Positions 1 through 10,263 of a DNA stretch of 64,000 nt are shown here, piece after piece; the first letter of the stretch is position 1; every line of letters starts with the position of its first letter. Both the position numbers and the translations under genes were made by a program. Below the pieces are notes generated by a model, which saw only the letters and a list, made by a program, of their open reading frames with translations, had not been told where the DNA came from and ran no database searches. The stretch is from Parolsenella sp958406235 (GTDB lineage Bacteria; Actinomycetota; Coriobacteriia; Coriobacteriales; Atopobiaceae): positions 1-64,000 of the forward strand of contig NZ_JBCLNF010000007.1 of NCBI RefSeq assembly GCF_039062465.1, given 5' to 3'.

Positions 1-277
1 CACAGCGCGTGCGGGGGCCTGCCTCCGATGTCACGCATACTCGGTGTAAACAACGTCATGGCACATAACAGCTAGCGCGCTCCTGAACCGGCCGGATATA
101 ACGTTCGTCCTGTGGGGCGGTCGCGTTGAGCGGCCGCCCCTCTGCTTACGTGCCTTTCGTGACGTGCCGCTACAAGAAGGGCCCCTCGGACTCTGTTCGC
201 CACGAGTTTTTCGGCGCAACGCGCCGAAACTGTCTGAGTGGAGAACAGAGCCCGAGGGGCCCAAACCTTTCAGGTGG
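1..277. other. Intergenic stretch with strong inverted repeats
   Basis: I see no convincing gene here. The stretch lies beyond the 3' end of the minus-strand epimerase gene. It holds an 11-bp GC-rich hairpin (arms 114-124 and 130-140, one G-T pair) and a much larger imperfect palindrome at 179-262. Neither carries a T-tract typical of an intrinsic terminator. Confidence 0.6.
179..262. repeat. 84-base long inverted repeat with nested hairpin
   Basis: The outer arms are 20 bases each (179-198 and 243-262) and match at 19 of 20 positions when one is reverse-complemented. Inside sits a second perfect 9-bp stem (209-217 with 221-229) closed by a 3-base loop, and short complementary bases (200-203 with 238-241) lie between. 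It could be a cruciform, a REP/MITE-like element or a structured transcript end. No second copy was seen in this window. Confidence 0.7.
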
Positions 278-1168
278 CTACATCACCGTAATCGTGAAGG
301 TCCGCCTGACGGTCTCGCCCGGCGCAGCCATCAGGAGCCCCTGCTTGAGTTCGAAGGTGTCGTCTTCGTCGGTACGAGTTGCGGTTCCGCACCAGGGTTC
401 GAGCGCGACGAAGGGCGTCGGCGTGCCGTCCGCCGCGGGAAGCGCGCTCCAGATGCCGATGTAGGGGAAGTCCGGGAAATCGACGCGAACTCCGTGACCG
501 GAGGGGCCCACCATCGTGATCATGTCGTCGGGGACATCGGTGAACATGAAGGAGTCGTCGTCGAAGAGCGAGTGGCGGAGCGGCAGCGTGTCTGAGTCCT
601 CGAACAGCGTGGTCATGTGCGCGTAGTCCTGAAGGCCATCCGAGGTAAGGCCTGGCGTGGTGCCCGTCCAGGGGCGCGTGAACTTGAGGGAATAGTCCTC
701 GAACGCCTCACCCTCGACCACGGGAATGTTGAATGCCGGGTGTCCGCCCAGGAAGAAGGGCATGTCGACCTTGCCCGTGTTCGTTACCGAGAAGGTCTGG
801 CGCAGCGTGCCCTCGCCTTCGAGGGCGTAGGTCATCTCAAGGCGGAAATCATACGGATAGCTCGCGTGCATCTCAGGCGTGCTGTCGAGACGGAACGTCA
901 CGGAGCTGCCGGTGTTCTCGATGACCTCGTGCTCATAGTTACGGGCGATGCCATGGCGACCCATGTGGCACTCTCCCTCGGCGGACATGGCGAATCCGTC
1001 GCGAAGGTTTCCCACGATGGGGAAGAGGATGGGGGCGCTGCGAGGCCACCACTTGGCGTCCGCCTGCCACAGGTACTCGATATCGTTGCGGACGAGGCTT
1101 GTGAGCTGGGCGCCCTTGCTAGCGATTGCAGCGGAGAACTCTCCGAGGGAGATCTTGACGACTGACAT
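278..1168 (-). CDS. Aldose 1-epimerase family protein (LacX-like)
   Basis: This 296-residue cytoplasmic protein belongs to the galactose mutarotase/aldose 1-epimerase superfamily, which interconverts alpha and beta anomers of sugars or sugar phosphates. The N-terminal beta-rich start (SLGEFSAAIASKGAQLTSL), the PRSAPILFPIVGNL segment near residue 45, HGIARN near residue 72 and the GGHPAFN segment in the middle are typical of the LacX/YeaD-like branch. The length fits the family. It is transcribed away from the ABC importer genes. The exact sugar substrate cannot be told from sequence; the family call is firm, the specificity is not. Confidence 0.85.
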   Translation of the reverse strand: MSVVKISLGEFSAAIASKGAQLTSLVRNDIEYLWQADAKWWPRSAPILFPIVGNLRDGFAMSAEGECHMGRHGIARNYEHEVIENTGSSVTFRLDSTPEMHASYPYDFRLEMTYALEGEGTLRQTFSVTNTGKVDMPFFLGGHPAFNIPVVEGEAFEDYSLKFTRPWTGTTPGLTSDGLQDYAHMTTLFEDSDTLPLRHSLFDDDSFMFTDVPDDMITMVGPSGHGVRVDFPDFPYIGIWSALPAADGTPTPFVALEPWCGTATRTDEDDTFELKQGLLMAAPGETVRRTFTITVM

Positions 1169-1508
1169 GGCGGCTCCTTGCGTTTATCGGGCAGGCACGG
1201 TTGCCTGCTATGTCTGCTGTTTCAGATTGTAGTATCTGGCCGGAGAGAACGAGACGCGTTAGCTGTCCCCTCATTCGAAATGCCTCATCGCCAATGAGGA
1301 CGTTACGTATGCGGCAATCTCCGCGCGAAACCCTGCTAGGATTTCTTCCGGGCAAACCCTCGCCAGGCGGCCTTGGCCGTCGATGGGCTCGCGCGCAAGT
1401 AGGAAGACTGCAGGGGAGCTTGCGCGAGGTGCGGCATGCGACACATTTAGGCTCTCGCATGAATCGCTGCCTCGAGCGGCATGCATGATGTGGAAGGATG
1501 GAACAAGT
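1169..1508. promoter_or_regulatory. Divergent intergenic region upstream of the epimerase and ABC importer genes
   Basis: This 340-base region separates two diverging transcription units and must contain both promoters. It contains a 7-bp hairpin (1269-1275 with 1293-1299) and an 8-bp inverted repeat in the likely importer leader (1392-1399 with 1429-1436). I looked for TPP, cobalamin and SAM riboswitch core motifs and saw none. No clear -35/-10 pair stands out. Confidence 0.5.
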
Positions 1509-2516
1509 ATGAACATCACTGTCACCAGGAAGGGTTTCGTCGTGGGTTCCGTTGCGGCCTCTCTGTCGCTTGCGGCCTGTGGCTCGAGGGCCACGGCTCC
1601 CGCCGCCACCTCGTCCGACCCCGTCGAGGTCCGCGTCGCGTCGCTTAAGGGCCCCACGTCCATCGGCCTCGTCGCCTTCATGGATAAGGCCTCCCTTGAG
1701 CAGACCGGTCTTACGAACACCTATGATTTCCAGGTCTACGGTACGGCGGACGAGGTCCTTCCCAAGGTCATCTCGGGAGACGTCGACATCGCCCTCGTTC
1801 CCGCCAACGTCTCGAGCGTTCTCTACAACAAGACGCAGGGTGCCATTCAGGCTCTCGACATCAACACGCTGGGAGTTCTGAGCATCGTCACCGGAGACGC
1901 CTCCGTGGCCGAGTTCGCTGATCTCGCCGGACGCACCGTCTATCTCACGGGCAAGGGGACGACGCCGGAGTACGTCATGGGCTATCTCCTCGATCGCGCC
2001 GGCATCACGGACGCCGTGACGCTCGAGTTCAAGAGCGAGGCTGCTGAGGTCGTGAGCGCCCTCGCCGCGGATCCGTCCGCCGTCGGCGTCCTGCCTGAGC
2101 CCTACAAGACCGCCGCGCTCGCAAAGAACGACAGCCTCTCCGCGCCCGTCGCGCTTTCGGATGTCTGGGACTCCCTGGCGACCGACGGTTCCCGCATGGT
2201 CACGGGTGTCACCATCGTCCGTCGCGAGTTTGCCGAGAACAATGCCCAGGCTGTCGAGGAGTTCCTCGCCCAGCAGGAGAGCTCGGTCGAGGTCGTGAAG
2301 GCGGACCCTGCCACCTACGCCCAGTCCGTCGTCGACCATGGCATCATCGACGCGGCGCCCGTTGCCGAGAAGGCCATTCCGGGTTGCAACCTCGTTTGCC
2401 TCGCAGGTGACGACATGAAGGCCGCCCTTTCGGGATACCTTGACGTCCTCTCGCAGTTCGACGCTTCCTCGGTGGGCGGCTCGCTCCCTGGGGATGACTT
2501 CTACTACGGCGCCTAG
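1509..2516 (+). CDS. ABC transporter substrate-binding lipoprotein (NMT1/SsuA-like fold)
   Basis: This 335-residue protein is predicted to be the extracytoplasmic solute receptor of the importer encoded next. The first 20 residues form a lipoprotein signal ending in the lipobox LAAC, so the mature protein would be anchored at Cys20 or so. The rest resembles the NMT1/THI5/SsuA-like binding proteins: a short first strand, TADEVLPKVISGDVDIALVPANV, and a second lobe with a YLTGKGTTPE loop. Start at 1509 is preferred over longer in-frame starts because the signal peptide begins there and GGAAGG lies upstream. It sits 12 bases before the permease-ATPase gene. The substrate is unknown; thiamine precursors, sulfonates or nitrate-type ligands are all possible for this family. 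Confidence 0.85.
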   Translation: MNITVTRKGFVVGSVAASLSLAACGSRATAPAATSSDPVEVRVASLKGPTSIGLVAFMDKASLEQTGLTNTYDFQVYGTADEVLPKVISGDVDIALVPANVSSVLYNKTQGAIQALDINTLGVLSIVTGDASVAEFADLAGRTVYLTGKGTTPEYVMGYLLDRAGITDAVTLEFKSEAAEVVSALAADPSAVGVLPEPYKTAALAKNDSLSAPVALSDVWDSLATDGSRMVTGVTIVRREFAENNAQAVEEFLAQQESSVEVVKADPATYAQSVVDHGIIDAAPVAEKAIPGCNLVCLAGDDMKAALSGYLDVLSQFDASSVGGSLPGDDFYYGA

Positions 2517-2528
2517 GGTCGTGCCGCA

Positions 2529-3926
2529 GTGCCTGCATCCAGCTCATCCTCGGATTCCAAGGTCAACGCCCGCGCGCGGAACGCATCCGTGCTCCTGTGG
2601 CTTCTCGTGTGGGAGGTCGCGACGCTCCTTATCGACCAGCCGCTGATCCTCCCTGGCCCCGTCGAGGCTGTCTCGTGCCTTGGCGAGCTGATGTGTGACG
2701 TGGGCGTGTGGTCTAAGCTGCTCGTTTCCGGAGCTCGCATTATGGGAGGGCTTCTCGCCGCTTATGTCGTGGCGCTTGCGTTGGCGGGCATGTCGCACCG
2801 CTACGTCATCGCGCGGGAGCTCGTCCGGCCGCCGCTTTTGGTCTTCAAGGCGACGCCGGTCGTCTGCGTCGTGGTCCTGCTCCTCATGTGGCTGGGCGCT
2901 GCCAACGTGAGCGTCGCCGCCGTGTTCCTCATGGCCTTGCCGGCAATCTACTTCTCCGCTCTCGAGGGATTTGACCACGCGAGCGCGTCTATGGCGGAGC
3001 TTATGGAGGTCCACGGGGTTTCCGGCATGAGGCGTGTCCTCGCGTACTCCTGGCCCGGGCTTCTGCCGTATCTCTGTGCCACGAGCGAGGCCATCGTAGG
3101 CATGAGCTGGAAGGCGGGCGTTGCCGCCGAGCTCATCGGTATGCCCGCGGGTACCATCGGCGAGCGCATATATCAGGCGAAGCTCCTGCTTGAGACGGGA
3201 GACCTCTTTGCTTGGACCTTTCTCGTGATCGCCTGCGCGAGCCTCTGCGAGAGGGTCGCGCTCTGGCTCCTGGGGCTAAGCGGCTCGGCGTCGCTTCGCC
3301 TGGCGTGCCGCCTCCGTGCGCATGAAACCATGGGTGAGGCTGGCGAGCCCGCTCGCGGTGCGATGGCGACCGACGGCCTCATCCTCCCTCATGGTGCCGC
3401 CGCGGGACGCCCCGTGTCCTTGAGCCTCGCTTCGGGTGGCCGCCTCTGCGTGATGGCGCCATCCGGTGCCGGCAAGACCACCCTGCTGCGCGTGCTCGCC
3501 GGCCTTGACTCGGCAGACGCGGGCCGGGCCGACCTCGCGCCTCGGGTGTCAGCGGAGTTCCAAGACGCGCGCCTGTTCGAGGACGCCTCCGCGCTTGCGA
3601 ACGTCCTCCTCTTCGCGTCTCCCCGTCATTCCGAGAAGGGCCTCGAGCAGATGCTCGCTCTCGTTCTTCCCGACGTCGATGCGCGTACGCCCGTGCGCGA
3701 GCTCTCTGGCGGGCAGCGCCGGCGCGTGGAGCTCGTCCGAGCCCTTGCCGCCCCGGGCGATGTCGTCCTTCTCGACGAGCCCTTCGCAGGGCTTGACGCC
3801 GCCTCCCGCGATGCTGCATGCGCTTTCGTCGTGAGCGAACTTCGTGGACGCTCCCTCGTAGTGGCCACGCATGACGAGGACGACGCGGCAAGGCTCGGTG
3901 CTCGTGTGCTTGTCTTGCCCTTTTAG
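2529..3926 (+). CDS. Fused ABC importer permease and ATPase
   Basis: This 465-residue protein joins two components that are normally separate. Residues about 20-255 form a BPD-type permease with several membrane segments and an EAA-like loop near residues 135-170. Residues about 280-465 form an ABC ATPase with Walker A PSGAGKTT (311-318), Q-loop EFQDARLF, signature LSGGQ (392-396), Walker B LLDEP (414-418) and the H-loop histidine at 448. The ATPase part is compact, about 185 residues. The start is a GTG at 2529, with only a weak ribosome site. It follows the substrate-binding lipoprotein directly, so the pair makes a complete two-gene importer. The closest systems are SsuABC/ThiXYZ-like; the substrate is not evident. 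Confidence 0.88.
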   Translation: MPASSSSSDSKVNARARNASVLLWLLVWEVATLLIDQPLILPGPVEAVSCLGELMCDVGVWSKLLVSGARIMGGLLAAYVVALALAGMSHRYVIARELVRPPLLVFKATPVVCVVVLLLMWLGAANVSVAAVFLMALPAIYFSALEGFDHASASMAELMEVHGVSGMRRVLAYSWPGLLPYLCATSEAIVGMSWKAGVAAELIGMPAGTIGERIYQAKLLLETGDLFAWTFLVIACASLCERVALWLLGLSGSASLRLACRLRAHETMGEAGEPARGAMATDGLILPHGAAAGRPVSLSLASGGRLCVMAPSGAGKTTLLRVLAGLDSADAGRADLAPRVSAEFQDARLFEDASALANVLLFASPRHSEKGLEQMLALVLPDVDARTPVRELSGGQRRRVELVRALAAPGDVVLLDEPFAGLDAASRDAACAFVVSELRGRSLVVATHDEDDAARLGARVLVLPF

Positions 3927-3985
3927 GGTCTCGGGTTTTTCGGGTTACACTAAACGGGTTAACTCACGATTCCTTGGGAGGCCCC

Positions 3986-4636
3986 ATGTCTCGCTCTATC
4001 AGCCGTCGTACGTTCGTCTCCGCCACCCTTGGCGTCGCCGTCCTGGGCCTCTCTGCATGCGGCGGCGACACGAAGCCCGCGACAACCTCTGCCGCCTCCG
4101 GCGCCTCCGCGGCCTCCACGCCAACGGGTGAGTTCGCAAGCGGTAAGCATGCCGCCACGATCGAGATCGAGGGCTTTGGCACCATCACGCTCGAGCTTGA
4201 CGCGGATTCCGCGCCCATCACGGTCTCCAACTTCGCGAAGCTCGCCAACGAGGGCTTCTACGATGGCCTCACGTTTCACCGCATCATCCAGGGCTTCATG
4301 ATGCAGGGCGGTGACCCCAAGGGCAACGGTACGGGCGGTTCGGGCGAGACCATCGTCGGCGAGTTCAGCGACAACGGGATCGACAACCCCATCAAGCACG
4401 TGCGCGGCACCATCTCCATGGCGAGGTCTTCGGCTATGGACTCTGCGAGCTCGCAGTTCTTCATCATGCAGGAGGATGCGGACTACCTCGATGGCCAGTA
4501 CGCGGCGTTTGGCCATGTGACGGACGGCCTGGATGTCGTCGACGCCGTCTGCGACTCCGCCAAGCCAAGCGACAACAACGGCACCATTGCCCCCGCTGAC
4601 CAGCCCAAGATCGTCTCCATCCGCGTGGAGGCCTAG
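3986..4636 (+). CDS. Lipoprotein peptidyl-prolyl cis-trans isomerase (cyclophilin type)
   Basis: This 216-residue secreted, membrane-anchored cyclophilin is predicted to speed proline isomerisation during folding of exported proteins. An N-terminal signal with a twin-arginine (SRRTF) ends in LSAC, a lipobox. The linker is rich in Ala, Ser and Thr. The catalytic domain (from about residue 55) has the cyclophilin signature FHRIIQGFMMQGGDP and the later SMARS...SASSQFFI block. The ATG at 3986 is chosen because GGGAGG ends four bases before it and the signal peptide starts there. A spacer of about 60 bases separates it from the importer gene; it is probably its own unit or a read-through partner. 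Confidence 0.9.
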   Translation: MSRSISRRTFVSATLGVAVLGLSACGGDTKPATTSAASGASAASTPTGEFASGKHAATIEIEGFGTITLELDADSAPITVSNFAKLANEGFYDGLTFHRIIQGFMMQGGDPKGNGTGGSGETIVGEFSDNGIDNPIKHVRGTISMARSSAMDSASSQFFIMQEDADYLDGQYAAFGHVTDGLDVVDAVCDSAKPSDNNGTIAPADQPKIVSIRVEA

Positions 4637-4872
4637 CGCCCCTGCGGCCGCCTTTTCCGCCTGGCTCAAGCAAGCCTGGCGTCAGTCTCCAAATCCCGTT
4701 GACGGCACGATGAACGCCGCCTGCCGTTGGGGGCGCTTTCGCTCTCATGTCATTGGGTATCAAAGCGCCAATGACGTCTCGCGCCGCGCGAGCCTGGGCA
4801 AAGGCTCGTTTTTCGCGAGGCAGAGGCACATCACCTCGCTTTGCGAGGCAGGGGGTATTGGAGGCAACCATC
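4637..4872 (+). promoter_or_regulatory. pckA leader with small hairpins
   Basis: The 236 bases before pckA hold two short perfect hairpins: CATTGG/CCAATG (4751-4756 with 4768-4773) and CCTCGC/GCGAGG with a TTT loop (4835-4849), the latter just upstream of the ribosome site. No known riboswitch motif was recognised. These may tune pckA expression, but that is inference. Confidence 0.4.
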
Positions 4873-6480
<1,608 letters not shown>

Positions 6481-6511
6481 ACGCGGGTTGCGAATATAAG
6501 CCTTCCTTTGA

Positions 6512-6537
6512 CCCCGGTCGCTCGCGGCCGGGGTTTT
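6512..6537 (+). terminator. Intrinsic terminator after pckA
   Basis: A 9-bp stem (6512-6520 with 6525-6533, one G-T pair) with a CTCG loop is followed by TTTT. Confidence 0.85.
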
Positions 6538-6697
6538 CGTTTGCTGCGTATCGGTGCTTTTCGCGCCCCTTGCGAAGGCGCGGGTAGGCTCTCCCTGGGC
6601 GACCCTTCGCGATTGCCTTATGCTCGCTGGCTGTTTGTCGCGCGGTATCGTTCGGCTTTTCTGTTCGACAAGGACGCGCCGGCTAGGATGCGAGGCC

Positions 6698-6736
6698 AAA
6701 AAAGCGGGGCGCCCGCAGGTGAATGCGAGCGCCCCG
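6698..6736 (-). terminator. Intrinsic terminator after pta
   Basis: On the minus strand an 8-bp GC stem (arms 6729-6736 and 6705-6712) is followed by six T (plus-strand A at 6698-6703). It lies 26 bases past the pta stop. Confidence 0.85.
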
Positions 6737-6761
6737 TTGGCGTGCGATATGTGACGCCCTG

Positions 6762-7742
6762 TTACTCGGCCATCTGGGCCTGGACGGCGGTGATGGCGAC
6801 GACGCCCACGATGTCGTCAGCGGAGCAGCCGCGGGACAGGTCGTTCACCGGCTTGGCGATGCCCTGGAGAACCGGGCCGTAGGCCTCGGCGCCACCGAAG
6901 CGCTGGACGAGCTTGTAGCCGATGTTACCAGCCTCGAGGTCCGGGAAGACGAGGATGTTGGCGTTGCCGGCGACGGTGGAGTTCGGGGCCTTGAGATCAG
7001 CGACGCTCTGAACGAGAGCGGCGTCGAGCTGCAGGTCGCCATCGAGGGCGAGCTCGGGGTTCTTCTCGTTGGCGAGCTTGACGGCCTCCTGGACCTTGGT
7101 GGGAACATCGCCCTTGGCGGAGCCCATCGTGGAGAAGGAGAGCATGGCGACCTTGGGCTCGACGCCGGGCATGAAGGCCTTCCAGGACTCGGCGGAGGCA
7201 AGGGCGATCTCGGAGAGCTCGTCGGCGTTGGGGTTGATGTTCAGGCCGCAGTCGGCGAACAGGAGGGTGCCGTCGGCGCCATACTGCTCGGTCTTGGTGC
7301 ACATGATGAAGAAGGCGGAGACGAGCTTGGTGCCCGGGGCGGTCTTCAGAATCTGCAGGGCAGGACGCAGGGTGTTGGCGGTGGAGTGGCAGGCGCCGGA
7401 GACCAGGCCGTCAGCGTCGCCCATCTTGACCATCATGGTGCCGAAGTAGGTGGCGTCGTTCATCTGCTCGAGGGCCTCGGGAAGGGTGACGCCCTTCTTG
7501 GCGCGGAGCTCGGCGAACTTCTCGGCGTAGGCCTGCTTGCGCTCGGCGGTGCGGGGGTCGATGACGGTGACACCCTCAACCTGGATCTCGTCCGGGTTGC
7601 CGAGGATGACGAGGTTGGCGAGGCCCTCCTCGACGATCTTCTTGGCGGCCTCGATGGTGCGCGGGTCCTCGCCCTCGGGAAGGACGATGGTCTTCTTCTC
7701 AGCCTTTGCAGCAGTCTTCATACGATCTAGGAAATCGCTCAC
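6762..7742 (-). CDS. pta: Phosphate acetyltransferase
   Basis: This 326-residue cytoplasmic enzyme interconverts acetyl-CoA and acetyl phosphate, usually feeding acetate kinase for ATP gain. It has the PTA/PTB fold signature through the whole length: IVLPEGEDPRTIEAA at the start, the GLVSGACHSTANTLRPALQ block, and DAALVQSVADLKAPNS with GNANILVFPDLEAGNIGYK at the end. The GTG at 7742 is taken as start because AAAAAAGGAG sits correctly upstream; an ATG further upstream would add 31 unrelated residues. No ackA follows, so acetate kinase must be elsewhere. It diverges from glf. Confidence 0.95.
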   Translation of the reverse strand: MSDFLDRMKTAAKAEKKTIVLPEGEDPRTIEAAKKIVEEGLANLVILGNPDEIQVEGVTVIDPRTAERKQAYAEKFAELRAKKGVTLPEALEQMNDATYFGTMMVKMGDADGLVSGACHSTANTLRPALQILKTAPGTKLVSAFFIMCTKTEQYGADGTLLFADCGLNINPNADELSEIALASAESWKAFMPGVEPKVAMLSFSTMGSAKGDVPTKVQEAVKLANEKNPELALDGDLQLDAALVQSVADLKAPNSTVAGNANILVFPDLEAGNIGYKLVQRFGGAEAYGPVLQGIAKPVNDLSRGCSADDIVGVVAITAVQAQMAE

Positions 7743-7790
7743 GTTCGCTCCTTTTTTGGCGTTTTGCTGGCAATGGATGACACGATAGTC

Positions 7791-7796
7791 ATTATA
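7791..7796 (-). promoter_or_regulatory. Consensus -10 box for pta
   Basis: Reading the minus strand, a perfect TATAAT lies here, about 50 bases upstream of the pta GTG. The corresponding -35 is poor (a TGTCAT-like hexamer 18 bases further up). Inferred promoter. Confidence 0.5.
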
Positions 7797-7898
7797 AGGT
7801 TGTCTGCTATAGAATGACATGCAGATTGGACGCACGTTATCGCTCTAGAACGATGGCGTGCGTCACGTTTGAACCGCAAGTTTGTCGAGAGGACATGA

Positions 7899-9101
7899 AT
7901 GGGTATCGCAAACGGGCTTCCCGCTGGTTTTTCTGCCGACAGCTACGACATGATCGTTGTCGGAGCTGGCTATGCGGGTTCGGTCTGTGCTCGCCGTCTC
8001 GCGGAGGCCTGTGGCTTCCGCGTCGCCGTCATCGAGCGCCGCGACCACATCGCTGGTAACGCGTATGACTACGAGGACGAGGCTGGCATTCTTGTTCACA
8101 AGTATGGTCCGCACATCTATCACACGCAGGACGAGCGTGTCCACCAGTTCCTTTCTCGCTTCACCGAGTGGACGGACTACCAGCACAAGGTGCTCGCCAA
8201 CATCCACGGCACGCTCATGCCGGTCCCCTTCAACCACAAGAGCCTGAAGCTCGCCTTTGGCGAGGAGCGCGGCGAGGCCCTCTACCAGAAGCTCGTCGAG
8301 ACCTTTGGCGAGAACAAGAAGGTCCCCATCCTCGAGCTTCGCGAGAAGAACGATCCGGATCTCCAGGAGGTCGCGGATTACGTTTACAAGAACGTGTTCC
8401 TCTACTACACGATGAAGCAGTGGGGCACCACGCCCGACCAGGTCGACCCCTCCGTTACCGGCCGCGTTCCGGTCTTCGTCGGCGATGACGAGCGCTACTT
8501 CCCGCGCGTCGCGCACCAGGGCATGCCGGCGGAGGGCTACACCAAGCTCTTCGAGCGCCTGCTCGACCATGACCTCATCGACGTCTTCCTCGGTGTCGAC
8601 GTCCGTGACATCCTTACGATCGACGAGGACTATGCGAAGGTCTGCGGCAAGCCCTACGGCGGCGAGATCGTCTACACCGGCCCGCTCGACGAGCTCTTTG
8701 GCCTCGATCTCGGTGCCCTTCCGTATCGTACGCTCGACATGGTGTTCGAGACTCTCGATGAGGACCAGTTCCAGCCCGTGGGCACCGTTAACTACACCAC
8801 GACGGAGGATTTCACCCGCATCACCGAGTTCAAGAACATGACGGGTCAGGTCGTTCCGGGCAAGACGACGATCATGAAGGAGTACTCGAAGGCCTATACG
8901 CCCGAGAGTGGCGAGACTCCTTACTACGCCATTCTCGAGGACGAGAACAAGGCGCTTTACCAGCGCTATCTCGACCGCGTGAGCCGTCTCACGAACTTCC
9001 ACCCGGTGGGTCGACTCGCTGAGTACCGCTACTATGACATGGACGGTGTCGTCGCCAGCGCACTCGACCTGTCCGACGAGCTCGTCGCGGCTCACAACTA
9101 G
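7899..9101 (+). CDS. glf: UDP-galactopyranose mutase
   Basis: This 400-residue flavoenzyme turns UDP-galactopyranose into UDP-galactofuranose, the donor for galactofuranose-containing polymers. The N-terminal FAD-binding motif VVGAGYAGSVCARRLAE (residues 20-36) and ERRDHIAGNAYDY are characteristic, as are KYGPHIYHT, the central PVPFNHKSLKLAF block and the C-terminal GRLAEYRYYDMD segment with flavin and substrate contacts. Length fits Glf. GAGAGG precedes the ATG. It is followed by a glycosyltransferase gene. Its product would supply the two galactofuranosyltransferase-like proteins encoded near 54-57 kb. Confidence 0.96.
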   Translation: MGIANGLPAGFSADSYDMIVVGAGYAGSVCARRLAEACGFRVAVIERRDHIAGNAYDYEDEAGILVHKYGPHIYHTQDERVHQFLSRFTEWTDYQHKVLANIHGTLMPVPFNHKSLKLAFGEERGEALYQKLVETFGENKKVPILELREKNDPDLQEVADYVYKNVFLYYTMKQWGTTPDQVDPSVTGRVPVFVGDDERYFPRVAHQGMPAEGYTKLFERLLDHDLIDVFLGVDVRDILTIDEDYAKVCGKPYGGEIVYTGPLDELFGLDLGALPYRTLDMVFETLDEDQFQPVGTVNYTTTEDFTRITEFKNMTGQVVPGKTTIMKEYSKAYTPESGETPYYAILEDENKALYQRYLDRVSRLTNFHPVGRLAEYRYYDMDGVVASALDLSDELVAAHN

Positions 9102-9202
9102 TTCGTTCTTTTAGGGAGTTGCCGGCGTCCATGCGGCGCCGGCGCTCTTATCCGTGTAGACAATGCCTTGCTAAGGCAGAGGGCAACCAGGAGATTTCTC
9201 GT

Positions 9203-10240
9203 ATGGCAAAGGGCAAGACCATAACCTTCGGCATCCCGTGCTATAACTCGGCCGAGTATATGGATCACTGCATCACCTCGATTCTCGAGGGCAGCGACTA
9301 CGCCGATGACGTGCAGATTGTCGTCGTTGACGATGGCTCCACCAAGGACAACACGTACGAGAAAGCCCTTGAGTGGCAGAACCGCTATCCCAACATCGTC
9401 AAGGCCGTTCATCAGGAGAACGGTGGGCACGGCATGGCCGTCCTTGCCGCGCTCGAGAACGCCGAGGGCCTCTATTTCAAGGTCGTTGACTCGGATGACT
9501 GGCTTGACGAGGATGCTCTCTCGAAGCTCCTTTCGACGCTTCGTGATTTCGAGTGGCGCGATATGCGCGTGGATCTCGTCATTACCAACTACGTCTACGA
9601 GCACGTTGAGGACAACACGCACAACGTTGTTGACTTCAGGTATGCGCTTAAGCGCGGCAAGGTGATTACCTGGGATAAGATCGGCCACTTCAACATGGCC
9701 CAGAACCTGCTCATGCACTCGTTGTGCTATCGCACCGACGTCCTTCGTGACGGCGGCGTCCCGATGCCCGCCCACACCTTCTATGTGGACAACATCTATG
9801 CCTATGTGCCGCTGCCGCGTTGCAAGACGCTCTATTACCTCGACGTCGACCTCTATCGCTACTTCATTGGCCGCGATGACCAGTCCGTCAACGAGAAGGT
9901 CATGGTCAGCCGCATCGACCAGCAGCTGCGCGTCACACGCATCATGATGGACGCGTATCACCTCTACGACATCGAGAGCACGAAGCTCCGCAACTACATG
10001 ATCGGCTACTTCACCCTGATGATGGCCGTCTGCTCGATCTTCTCCCGCCTGAGCGATGCTCCGGATGCCATGGAGAACTGCGACAAGCTTTGGGTGCACC
10101 TTAAGCACTATGACAAGCGCATGTACCGCCGCGCACGCATGGGCGTCGTAGGCATCGCGACGAACCTCCCCACGAAGGCCGGAGAGAAGTTCACGCTTGG
10201 CATCTATCGCATTGCCTCGAAGCTGATGAAGTTCAACTAG
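9203..10240 (+). CDS. Family 2 glycosyltransferase
   Basis: This 345-residue cytoplasmic or membrane-associated glycosyltransferase has a GT-A fold: IPCYNSAEYM at residues 11-20, VVDDGSTKDNT near 41-51 and the DxD-type DSDDW at 96-100 that binds the nucleotide-sugar metal. It is about 100 bases downstream of glf and likely co-transcribed, so a role in a cell-surface glycan is reasonable. CCAGGAG gives a good ribosome site for the ATG at 9203. The acceptor and donor sugars are not known. A terminator follows at 10330. Confidence 0.85.
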   Translation: MAKGKTITFGIPCYNSAEYMDHCITSILEGSDYADDVQIVVVDDGSTKDNTYEKALEWQNRYPNIVKAVHQENGGHGMAVLAALENAEGLYFKVVDSDDWLDEDALSKLLSTLRDFEWRDMRVDLVITNYVYEHVEDNTHNVVDFRYALKRGKVITWDKIGHFNMAQNLLMHSLCYRTDVLRDGGVPMPAHTFYVDNIYAYVPLPRCKTLYYLDVDLYRYFIGRDDQSVNEKVMVSRIDQQLRVTRIMMDAYHLYDIESTKLRNYMIGYFTLMMAVCSIFSRLSDAPDAMENCDKLWVHLKHYDKRMYRRARMGVVGIATNLPTKAGEKFTLGIYRIASKLMKFN

Positions 10241-10263
10241 AGCAACGTTTGCCCTGCGCACCG

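Noticed and set aside
126..595. Overlapping short frames at the window start
   Set aside because: They run through an inverted repeat and into the antisense of the epimerase gene; no ribosome sites or family likeness.
1383..1500. A TPP riboswitch in front of the importer
   Set aside because: The fused importer resembles thiamine-precursor systems, but the CTGAGA and ACCTGA cores of a TPP switch are absent.
4747..4872. Extended start of pckA
   Set aside because: The 42 extra residues lie in a hairpin-containing leader and do not match PckA; the ATG at 4873 has the ribosome site.
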